A DNA stretch of 14,379 nucleotides from Candidatus Iainarchaeum sp. (lineage in GTDB: Archaea > Micrarchaeota > Micrarchaeia > Anstonellales > Bilamarchaeaceae), in contig JAQTSF010000009.1 in NCBI GenBank assembly GCA_028711485.1, positions 1-14,379 of the forward strand, read 5' to 3'. The notes under the pieces were generated by a model. It saw nothing but the letters and a program-made list of their open reading frames with translations. It was not told the origin of the DNA and made no database searches. Both the position numbers and the translations under genes were made by a program. Each line of letters starts with the position of its first letter. The first letter of the stretch is position 1. Below are positions 9,501 through 13,359 of this stretch, piece after piece.

Positions 9501-10103
9501 AAAAGTTCTTAGCTCTCTTTCTGCTTTTATTTTCTCTTGAGCGTCTATATATTCCTGAACACGCGGAAGAGCTACATTCAACAAATCTTGTTGATGCGCC
9601 TCTATTATTACAAATAAACCTTCTTTTTTTGTAAGAAAATCGGATAGTGAAAAACTTAATTGTTTTGGACCTGGTGAAATCACTTTTCTTGCTTCCTCTG
9701 TTTTTCCCTGGGAGAGAAGAGTAAAAACATTTACAATTTGTTCAATTGTAAAAAAATGATTCACTAAATTGTCCATTATAAAATTAAATGTTTGTTCGTC
9801 AGTAGCACTTCTTACTGCTCTAATACTTAAAATATATTTACTCCACTTTTCTAAATCAGCACCGGAAAGTAGGGTTATTCTTCCGGATTCCATAGTTAGC
9901 ATATATACAAATGGAAGAGCAGTGTGATCTGTCGGACCAACTTTTTCAGCTTCTGAAATGTTTCCTTTCTGAAACAACTCTAAGACTCTGAGAACATCGG
10001 TTCTGGACAGGATTCCTTGCGAGATTACGTGTTTTTGCAGAAAAGACCATGTTTTTTCATCAACAAAATCAGCATAATCCGGCTTGCGGACAAGCATAGG
10101 CAT
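3528..10103 (-). CDS. Giant multidomain protein of unknown function (2191 aa)
   Basis: A single uninterrupted frame of 2191 residues (roughly 245-250 kDa) and the first gene of the operon. No family is recognised and there is no signal peptide. Residues 32-286 hold three related helical domains of about 85 residues. Residues 308-395 and 693-780 hold a second related pair built on F-E-D-Q ... G-K-x-S-E-A. Residues 400-690 and 790-980 are helical. Residues 985-1160 look like a beta-rich, aromatic- and His-containing globular domain. Residues 1240-1370 are charged helices. Residues 1373-1425 are a Gly/Ala-rich glycine-zipper stretch. Residues 1490-1810 alternate hydrophobic segments with motifs of the form A-(I/V)-x-G-x-G-S-(W/F). 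The rest is helical to a basic tail. The C-terminal half may insert in or line a membrane. The start is ATG at 10103 (a second ATG two codons later is possible), with a TATA-like box about 27 bases upstream and no ribosome binding site, suggesting a leaderless mRNA. Base use matches its neighbours. Confidence 0.9.
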   Translation of the reverse strand: MPMLVRKPDYADFVDEKTWSFLQKHVISQGILSRTDVLRVLELFQKGNISEAEKVGPTDHTALPFVYMLTMESGRITLLSGADLEKWSKYILSIRAVRSATDEQTFNFIMDNLVNHFFTIEQIVNVFTLLSQGKTEEARKVISPGPKQLSFSLSDFLTKKEGLFVIIEAHQQDLLNVALPRVQEYIDAQEKIKAERELRTFFTPQTIKFLTDLFNIDTFTLLELVKDYPASRFEIELGSINEESVLFDLGSYLKKHKGKYYIADSDKPKLRKKVRAERERIEHSFPATVHEPGTREALEERIAEMDSSILAIQISFEDQKRLLEIIQLLKKGKLSEAKKLYKKLSGTKKGIYHAEERFFTSAKSSEEAIIFFSDLLPKIPEALAPVFIRLMQNARELYALYSTTGEESILKKLQYFETFFPVYYLAAVSDYSFVSNWQTISPVLSKSTHPEISKYYGILSSFHQATVAHFSVLESLLTAVFDPTVSLRDMEALLPSAFNSVDYLQTLGYKARYMASLISIASSLIEYTNSLSSYTDSDSLPLNKEISKLTQRIFLLLQKFNSLDTTSGDSELLFQELIEESEAIFSKYKALSQKFTSFISEKRGQIPEPPEMVHSLSLSFGSALEQNRRFILDLESIASAKGLSSLTGRYFGLQAEMLYNISLYGDTSRQRILESIQEASESLSARAAEYTLLLKALETSFEDQEKLKRIHSLLLQGKGSEARAIYLTLEGDYGSIIRPQYFSSTFLKDPERRKRAAEAVFQSLPWQLMATLLRNPELGPQLEQTHQLLLSKNPLFIERLWVLGFPEEFSEQIIEIGNLFTQKNYKKAEAVYEKLIMEWVSLSVNQYVFTEPLEKVQEMYNRAETGERYFRYLLDKQAAIYIYQEAQHLMDTRYPALFQFLDSSQQFGIRHSKMSVSGYEIELEFAVGSTTRKELRDLIFAQLEKSGFFKDPRYSFLLKKEHKKTLELLLENIQNIRSTEKVDEIFEFGHGAIHYSVTLQSNYMEMATTGETLYSYDAETQQAHIRAWKDSASVRTPPISVNWVDWTGADAFVFNPHQPQRDTYYNLFLSNLSNALGGVEGAGTEVLAELRRRFDPAQDISIEGTSYSFNSHSETGSRMGTIFQAYDMLRVSGIDQAHSMDYDSGRVNYRSPEYTMAVMLPIAEQYLKSILGLQGYQEFLQNYEPETRFEILRTLYFLLSAEADLLFLESFMDTVKEEMKKDGIDLHYLLSYSAADLESESQKAIREKYKRWGFKTEDPSTERYTYSLPAKVIKLRESLKGRREELIGLLQKKEKPKKVMAFIDRKISNIDEREEPLDPACVLDNYTILKTWVFNAVHEEIIGEKINRAIMERLRDMSFFDYFRKLVSDNAVTIIAGSGAVGGVIGGIAGSAGGPGGTVGGAVAGAKTGVAIGSGIVAACGLTYVVEGLYDEVSLRFAEEPTTFEGALTHYYDTLEAREKLFTGLVDVTVGRFGLSAPVKQAGKKYVAQKVLHYTMNTFLVGGASYRLSYTVPEAISGEGSWTDVVMTVPFFVIGAGGLIKTRALAQGATISEVQAMGGFKGSLVKVADAPAWLLKPAGLSLNLAFTLALDSDVHDSFSRAVDGSGSFLQALESVSKGWTHTTGEFIAFDVYIFGPFRLLKPIAVRLAAERLPAFLRSSNMRALAYLKTTEFHVQLAETLGVRQPTEAQAKAIYELLYSGEALTREKAKAVLGKAFTGISDDALSKFLTRYTELIGEAKMVAGGSIPSKAIERMRKTYRQVAGKPPEVVPVKLPEPRITTRGLGLAFTASEFGALIGFGAGLSALDNALISGKKDKYYEAVANILVKQGITNADEIIHIAIGYLNFIIREIPAREFYTSYFEHLPDHLKRMDKELAIKELEKNYPEITMNIFMNYIYSLMTQADSQGVNPAIAVSLFLYNILDGGKTSVPMQSILEDARRVDEFMRKHSTTLGREYTSYSFEEITLLWKAIISKGEDAVLKGIKEADFLFVNPSSTDFIGTFRRNYFYQYLSPEVSEEISRVFSERVDALLAEKGLSSKELSKDDPQLLEATERAFDELYSIVELLRKGPVPEGFFETEEGQKYSKELYEKLTNKETKPLEAFFQNERRLRLIASLSSIAFSTDPLERTTIVYGLLSGLPPSSVLVPHLLKTAVREGRHSSPEHMDATRKKLLKTEQEFRGFKKEFKLPTP
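5169..5561 (-). repeat. Repeated hydrophobic A-x-G-x-G-S-W/F units in the giant protein
   Basis: Residues about 1515-1545 (EAISGEGSWTDVVMTVPFFV onward) and 1600-1645 (RAVDGSGSFLQALESVSKG onward) both start with A-(I/V)-x-G-x-G-S-(W/F) and run into a hydrophobic segment and then a basic helix. A weaker third instance with a preceding small-residue helix and ALISGKKDK lies near residues 1790-1815. This pattern of hydrophobic hairpins suggests repeated membrane-inserting units. The match was made by eye. Confidence 0.4.
5829..5987 (-). other. Glycine-zipper hydrophobic segment of the giant protein
   Basis: Residues 1373-1425 are almost only Gly, Ala, Val, Ile and Ser, with repeated G-x3-G spacing (for example GAVGGVIGGIAGSAGG), and are followed by a hydrophobic stretch with a Cys (GSGIVAACGLTYVV). 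Glycine zippers are known to pack transmembrane helices or form membrane-inserting or oligomeric assemblies. Here that role is inferred. Confidence 0.7.
7764..9182 (-). repeat. Second domain pair in the giant protein (two copies, spaced apart)
   Basis: The copies are coded at 8919-9182 (residues 308-395) and 7764-8027 (residues 693-780); the sequence between them is not part of the repeat. Both have S-F-E-D-Q-(K/E), a Leu-rich helix, (K/Q)-G-K-x-S-E-A-(K/R), then a G-x-x-x-x-I turn, an aromatic-rich loop (ERFFTSA versus QYFSSTF), a charged helix and P-x-x-L. Compare SFEDQKRLLEIIQLLKKGKL with SFEDQEKLKRIHSLLLQGKG. A more diverged relative occurs near residues 808-850. Confidence 0.7.
9246..10010 (-). 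repeat. Three tandem ~85-residue helical domains at the N-terminus of the giant protein
   Basis: Residues 32-117, 118-201 and 202-286 follow one plan. Each starts with (L/F)-(S/T) and a helix with hydrophobic spacing (VLRVLELFQKG, IVNVFTLLSQG, IKFLTDLFNID). The first two continue with an E-A-(E/R)-K helix end. All have a loop leading to a strand pair (GRITLLSG, GLFVIIEA, GKYYIADS) and a closing charged helix. The third copy is the most diverged. The arrangement suggests an alpha-solenoid or tandem binding-domain N-terminus. Confidence 0.55.
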
Positions 10104-10163
10104 ATAGAAGATTTTGAATAAAACAATTTATATTTATTCTCTAAGTATTTTACTAGATAATAA
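10104..10163. promoter_or_regulatory. Shared divergent promoter region
   Basis: The 60 bases between the giant-protein gene (minus) and the NurA gene (plus) are extremely AT-rich. A TATA-like stretch at about 10126-10138 (ATTTATATTTATT) reads acceptably on both strands. Its centre is about 27 bases from the minus-strand ATG, predicting a leaderless giant-operon mRNA, and about 32 bases from the plus-strand ATG, predicting a leader of only a few bases. Neither start has a GGTGA-type ribosome binding site. The two genes may therefore share one promoter core. Confidence 0.6.
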
Positions 10164-11186
10164 ATGTTAGAACAACTAAAGAATGCGGCAGAACATATAA
10201 ATGAGATATCTTCTAAAATCAAAGAAGATGCAGAAAGAATAAGGAAAAATAATTTTAGAATAAATGATGCACTGGAAAGAGAAATGATAATAGAAATAAA
10301 AGAAATTAAAATAAATGGAAAAGTAGGTGCAGTTGACGGGGGGCTTCTTTCCCAAGAAATGCACGGTGTGGATTTGGTTATTGCAAGAGGAGCAGGGGTA
10401 ATTTTTGAATATGAAAATTCAGCAATGAAAAATGTGAAATACTATCCGGATCCTTTTCCAAAACCAAAGTATAGTGTAAAAGTCGGATTAGAAGAGCATG
10501 AAAGCAATTCATTTAGAAGCCTTTTTAGATTACAGGAAGAAATAGAAAATGCGATTCAAATTGTGGAAAAGTTTTCACCAAAAATTATTCTTATGGATGG
10601 TTCGCTTATTCCTCTCCCGCAAGACAAACCAAATGAAGAAAACGGAATTTTAGAAGAGTATCTGAAAACAAAAGAACTTTATAAAAAATTATACTCTACT
10701 TGTGAAAAAAATAAAACAGCACTTGTAGGAGTAATAAAGGACTCCAGGGGCAAAAGATTTATGGATTCTTTGAAAGGAATTTCGAACATAAATTCTTCGG
10801 ATAGTATTTTTCTGGATTATTTGCTTAAAAAAAGAGAAAGAACTTGTACTATCAAAGTCGGAAATGATTGGAGAAGACATCCAATATTAAAGGATTTTAT
10901 AGAGTGGGAAGGAAAAATAAATTTATTTTATATGAAAACAAGTGAAGAAGATAGACCTATGAGAGTGGAATTTCTTTCTGGAATTCTCTCAGCTGATGAG
11001 ATTGCAGGAATGATGTATTCTTTAAATTCAATAAACAAAAAGTATGCGTATCCAGCGATTTTAATAGAGGCAGATTTAAGGGCGATGTTGGATGCAAAAG
11101 AAATGGAAAGAATGCAGAGAACACTTCAAATGTTTTCTCATGGAAAAATTAATCCTTTGAGGAGAAATAGCAGACCATTTCGTTAG
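10164..11186 (+). CDS. nurA: NurA-family nuclease
   Basis: 340 residues, the usual size for archaeal NurA. NurA is a metal-dependent 5'-3' DNA nuclease that works with the HerA translocase, and with Mre11-Rad50, in resecting double-strand DNA ends. Visible hallmarks: GAVDGG at 55-60 with the metal-ligand Asp58; ILMDGSLIP at 142-150 with Asp145; GVIKDSRGKRF at 189-199; and a C-terminal YPAILIEADLRA at 296-307 with an acidic residue pair. The first 45 residues are a charged helix, as in the family. The start is ATG at 10164; the short leader and absence of a ribosome binding site suggest leaderless or near-leaderless expression. It diverges from the giant operon and its last four bases overlap the convergent gene at 11183. 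No herA, mre11 or rad50 is in the window. Family assignment is by motif and is fairly secure; overall identity is likely low. Confidence 0.85.
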   Translation: MLEQLKNAAEHINEISSKIKEDAERIRKNNFRINDALEREMIIEIKEIKINGKVGAVDGGLLSQEMHGVDLVIARGAGVIFEYENSAMKNVKYYPDPFPKPKYSVKVGLEEHESNSFRSLFRLQEEIENAIQIVEKFSPKIILMDGSLIPLPQDKPNEENGILEEYLKTKELYKKLYSTCEKNKTALVGVIKDSRGKRFMDSLKGISNINSSDSIFLDYLLKKRERTCTIKVGNDWRRHPILKDFIEWEGKINLFYMKTSEEDRPMRVEFLSGILSADEIAGMMYSLNSINKKYAYPAILIEADLRAMLDAKEMERMQRTLQMFSHGKINPLRRNSRPFR

Positions 11187-11602
11187 GCTCTTGCAAGTAC
11201 TCGCACTGGTTGAACTCTTTGAACTCTTAATGAATCAGATCTAGCTTTATTTTTTTGAGTTAGTATGTTATCCATAACTCTCCATGCTTCAAACTTTACC
11301 CAGCAAAAACCAACAGAACCATTTTTAGATGCCAATTCAGAAACTCGTGGTTCAAACCTTCTTAATTCATCAGAAGTCATATGTCTTAGACAGTTTAATG
11401 CTGTATATTGAGCATCTTTATCTCCGGTCTGCAATGCTTCGGAAACAAGAGAGAGAAGATCTTCTCTTGAAAGTTTGGTAAACACTCTTTCTCCAACTAA
11501 TGCTTCGTAAATATCCCCAAAACTCCATGAAGAACTGCAATCCCTTTTTACTTCTAAGGGAGAGCGATTATCCTGAATAGCTGTATTTTTATTAGTAGTC
11601 AT
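11183..11602 (-). CDS. Small hypothetical protein with HEAT-like helices
   Basis: About 139 residues, family not recognised. After a polar N-terminus (about 1-25), residues 30-115 are amphipathic helices in a HEAT/ARM-like rhythm: a helix at about 43-54 (SREDLLSLVSEALQTGD), then a second with Ala/Leu (DAQYTALNCLRHM), a third (SDELRRFEPRVSELASKNG) and a fourth (FEAWRVMDNILTQ). A basic tail rich in Arg and Val follows. It is probably a small protein-binding solenoid, cytoplasmic, with no signal peptide or membrane helix. The ATG at 11602 is preferred: GGTG lies six bases upstream. A GTG at 11611 could add three residues but it is itself part of that GGTG. Its stop overlaps the convergent nurA stop by four bases. 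It has its own promoter containing a 12-base palindrome. Confidence 0.75.
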   Translation of the reverse strand: MTTNKNTAIQDNRSPLEVKRDCSSSWSFGDIYEALVGERVFTKLSREDLLSLVSEALQTGDKDAQYTALNCLRHMTSDELRRFEPRVSELASKNGSVGFCWVKFEAWRVMDNILTQKNKARSDSLRVQRVQPVRVLARA

Positions 11603-11646
11603 ATAAAACACCAGATTATACTTGTTATAACAACCGTTTATAAATC
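11603..11646 (-). promoter_or_regulatory. Promoter with 12-base palindrome (possible operator)
   Basis: A TATA-like ATTTATAAA lies at 11637-11645 on the minus strand. The perfect palindrome TTGTTATAACAA occupies 11622-11633, between that box and the expected transcription start near 11616. A GGTG ribosome binding site (11609-11612) follows. A palindrome between TATA box and start is where many archaeal repressors bind. Alternatively its central TTATAA could itself be a TATA box. Confidence 0.45.
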
Positions 11647-11661
11647 TATTGATAACCCATT

Positions 11662-11673
11662 AAGAAGTAAAAA
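11662..11673 (-). terminator. Oligo-T terminator after pth2
   Basis: Directly after the pth2 stop codon the minus strand reads TTTTTACTTCTT. Archaeal transcription often stops at such T-runs without a hairpin. The downstream gene has its own TATA-like box, which fits termination here. Confidence 0.4.
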
Positions 11674-12066
11674 TTATAATAATTTTAATTTTCCTAAAAT
11701 TTTATCAATTTCTGTTTCATTCCAAGGCCCTGCACCAAAGCAGGTTGCAGTTCCTGCTTCCACCTGTGTATGTCCTGCATCGTGTATAAGTTCAGAAGGT
11801 ATTCCTGCGATTTTGCATTTCTTAAAATATTCCATAAGTTCTTTTTCTGAAGAAACTTTTAGAACTATTTTTTTCATTCCAAAATCAATCCATTTTTGTG
11901 AGAGATCGATATTTTTTATTCTTGATTTTAAGTAAGAGGCAAGTGAGGCGTGTGCAACCTGTGCTGCTATTTTTCCTTTTTCCATTTTTAGATCATTTCT
12001 AACTACTATTGCCTGTTTAAGTGAATCTTCTCCTAAAAATTTCTTTATTGAACCGAGCATAAGCAT
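11674..12066 (-). CDS. pth2: Peptidyl-tRNA hydrolase, Pth2 type
   Basis: 130 residues, close to the family's 115-120 residue core plus a short N-terminal extension. It releases peptides from peptidyl-tRNAs that drop off the ribosome so the tRNA can be reused; it acts in the cytoplasm. The Pth2 hallmarks are all present: KQAIVVRNDLKMEKGKIAAQ at 17-36 followed by VAHAS (the conserved Lys and His region), a central Trp59 and (K/R)KIVLKV at 65-71, and GIPSELIHDAGHTQVEAGT at 88-106 leading into GAGP at 111-114. The start is ATG at 12066 or two codons later at 12060. A TATA-like ATAAATA stretch about 20-28 bases upstream and no ribosome binding site suggest a leaderless mRNA, which leaves the two starts unresolved. 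It diverges from the MarC gene. Confidence 0.95.
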   Translation of the reverse strand: MLMLGSIKKFLGEDSLKQAIVVRNDLKMEKGKIAAQVAHASLASYLKSRIKNIDLSQKWIDFGMKKIVLKVSSEKELMEYFKKCKIAGIPSELIHDAGHTQVEAGTATCFGAGPWNETEIDKILGKLKLL

Positions 12067-12146
12067 AAATTAGAAGATAAAAAATATAAATACATTTAGA
12101 AAGGCAATTTATCAATAATTTTAAACTTAAGCTTATTAATTAAAAT
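12067..12146. promoter_or_regulatory. Divergent promoter region of pth2 and the marC-like gene
   Basis: An 80-base AT-rich gap. On the minus strand the TATA-like stretch at about 12082-12093 serves pth2. On the plus strand the TTTTAAAC-like stretch at about 12119-12126 lies about 25 bases before the MarC-family ATG. Neither gene has a convincing ribosome binding site, so both may be leaderless. The elements are read by eye. Confidence 0.45.
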
Positions 12147-12731
12147 ATGGAATCGCTCTCAGCAATTATTCTTGCATTTGTTACAATATTTATGATTATG
12201 GATCCTTTTGCAAGTTTGCCCCCATTTTTAACATTCACAAAAGGATGCAAAGATGAAGAAATAAAAAAAACAGCGAACAATGCGGTAATAATTGCAGGAG
12301 TACTTGCAGTGATATTTATTTTTGGCGGAATGGAAATATTAGGTATACTTTCCATAACACTTTTTGAATTTAAAATAGCTGGAGGAATTGTGCTTGCACT
12401 TTTAGGGTTAGAGAATGTATTGAATTTTTCTTTTTCAAAAAATCAAAAAGACGGAGAAGGACTAGATTCTGTGGCTGTGCTTATAGCAACTCCATTATTA
12501 ACTGGACCTGGATTGATAAGCAGTCTTATATTATTGGTTCAGGAATATGGAATAACTTCTGTACTTATTGCTCTTGGTTTTGCGCTTGTAATTTGTTGGG
12601 TTATACTAAGGAATGCTATTTATGTTAAAAGAATATTAGGGCAAAGAGTATTGACAATATTATCAAAAATTATTGGTTTGCTATTGATAGCAATGGGAGT
12701 AGGGTATATCAAATCAGGGATTTTGGGATAA
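12147..12731 (+). CDS. MarC-family integral membrane protein
   Basis: 194 residues with six hydrophobic segments (about 5-27, 45-69, 76-94, 108-131, 136-157 and 168-189), the normal size and topology for the MarC/UPF0056 family. Diagnostic motifs are MDPFASLPPFL at 18-28, the pseudo-symmetric ATPLLTGPGLIS at 114-125, and the C-terminal SKIIGLLLIAMGVGYIKSGI. The family sits in the cytoplasmic membrane; its transport substrate is not established, and the old link of Escherichia coli MarC with antibiotic resistance was not upheld. The loop at about 97-107 (KNQKDGEG) separates the two halves. The start is the ATG at 12147. It is the only plus-strand gene in this part and ends four bases from the convergent gene at 12736. 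Confidence 0.93.
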   Translation: MESLSAIILAFVTIFMIMDPFASLPPFLTFTKGCKDEEIKKTANNAVIIAGVLAVIFIFGGMEILGILSITLFEFKIAGGIVLALLGLENVLNFSFSKNQKDGEGLDSVAVLIATPLLTGPGLISSLILLVQEYGITSVLIALGFALVICWVILRNAIYVKRILGQRVLTILSKIIGLLLIAMGVGYIKSGILG

Positions 12732-12735
12732 AAAA

Positions 12736-13275
12736 TTAAAATTCTGGGTTCTGTTCTAAAAATTCTTGAACATCTTTGCGATCATTTAGATATGCGAGTC
12801 TTAAAACATGTGAACGAATATTTGATTTTGCAGTAGGTGAAAGATCTGTAGTGGCCATTCTTCCTTCAGCATTTCTTTGTGAAACAGTATGTTTTCCGTA
12901 CAGGTAGCTAACAACCGCATGGCCTTCGCCCATACTATAAATTATACTGGCACCAACTGGTTTTTCTGAATCGTCATAAGTAACTTTAACGATTAACACT
13001 GCTTTTTCTGCATCTGTAAGAGGCTTAAGACCTGCATCAAGAAGGAACCTTTTTGGTGTGATTCTTAATTCTCTTGCTTTTTCAAGAACTTGGCCAGTCC
13101 TGCCGGTTAAATAGAATCTATAAGAATCAGCAGATGGTGGAAGTTTAGCTCCATAAGGATAAGTAACTTCTGAGGATCTTCCTCTACCTAAAACCATTGG
13201 TCCCTCGGTTAAGAGAGTTCGAATACAACCTCTTGGAACTACGGGAGAACCTATTAATGTTTTTCTTCGAGTCAT
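12736..13275 (-). CDS. Hypothetical protein (179 aa)
   Basis: 179 residues, not recognised. The first 45 residues are basic and Gly/Pro-rich with little predicted structure (MTRRKTLIGSPVVPRGC). Residues 50-90 look helical (TGQVLEKARELRITPKRFLL), and 92-127 form a likely beta-hairpin pair (KAVLIVKVTYDDSEKP, then GEGHAVVSYLYG). The end is helical (about 146-174) and acidic. It is soluble, with no signal peptide. The start is firm: AGGTGA six bases before the ATG at 13275. A TATA-like TTTATAAAC near 13323-13331 suggests its own promoter and a leader of roughly 25 bases, so it need not depend on the purP transcript upstream. Its stop is followed on the minus strand by five T residues, a possible terminator, overlapping the end of the marC-like gene. 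Confidence 0.8.
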   Translation of the reverse strand: MTRRKTLIGSPVVPRGCIRTLLTEGPMVLGRGRSSEVTYPYGAKLPPSADSYRFYLTGRTGQVLEKARELRITPKRFLLDAGLKPLTDAEKAVLIVKVTYDDSEKPVGASIIYSMGEGHAVVSYLYGKHTVSQRNAEGRMATTDLSPTAKSNIRSHVLRLAYLNDRKDVQEFLEQNPEF

Positions 13276-13335
13276 ATATTTTCACCTAATAGTTTGTTAT
13301 GTGGATCTTATGGTATAATGTGTTTATAAATGTTT
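13276..13335 (-). promoter_or_regulatory. Promoter and ribosome binding site of the 179-residue gene
   Basis: A TATA-like TTTATAAAC at about 13323-13331 predicts transcription starting near 13300. AGGTGA at 13282-13287 lies six bases before the ATG. This is a leadered arrangement, unlike the probable leaderless promoters of pth2 and the giant gene. Confidence 0.55.
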
Positions 13336-13359
13336 CATTTTGTTTTTAGAGGTAGACTA

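Noticed and set aside
13160..13200. LGRGRSSEV in the 179-residue protein resembles the first motif of an FHA domain.
   Set aside because: The later Ser-x-x-His and Asn motifs of FHA domains are absent and the surrounding sequence is not beta-sandwich-like.
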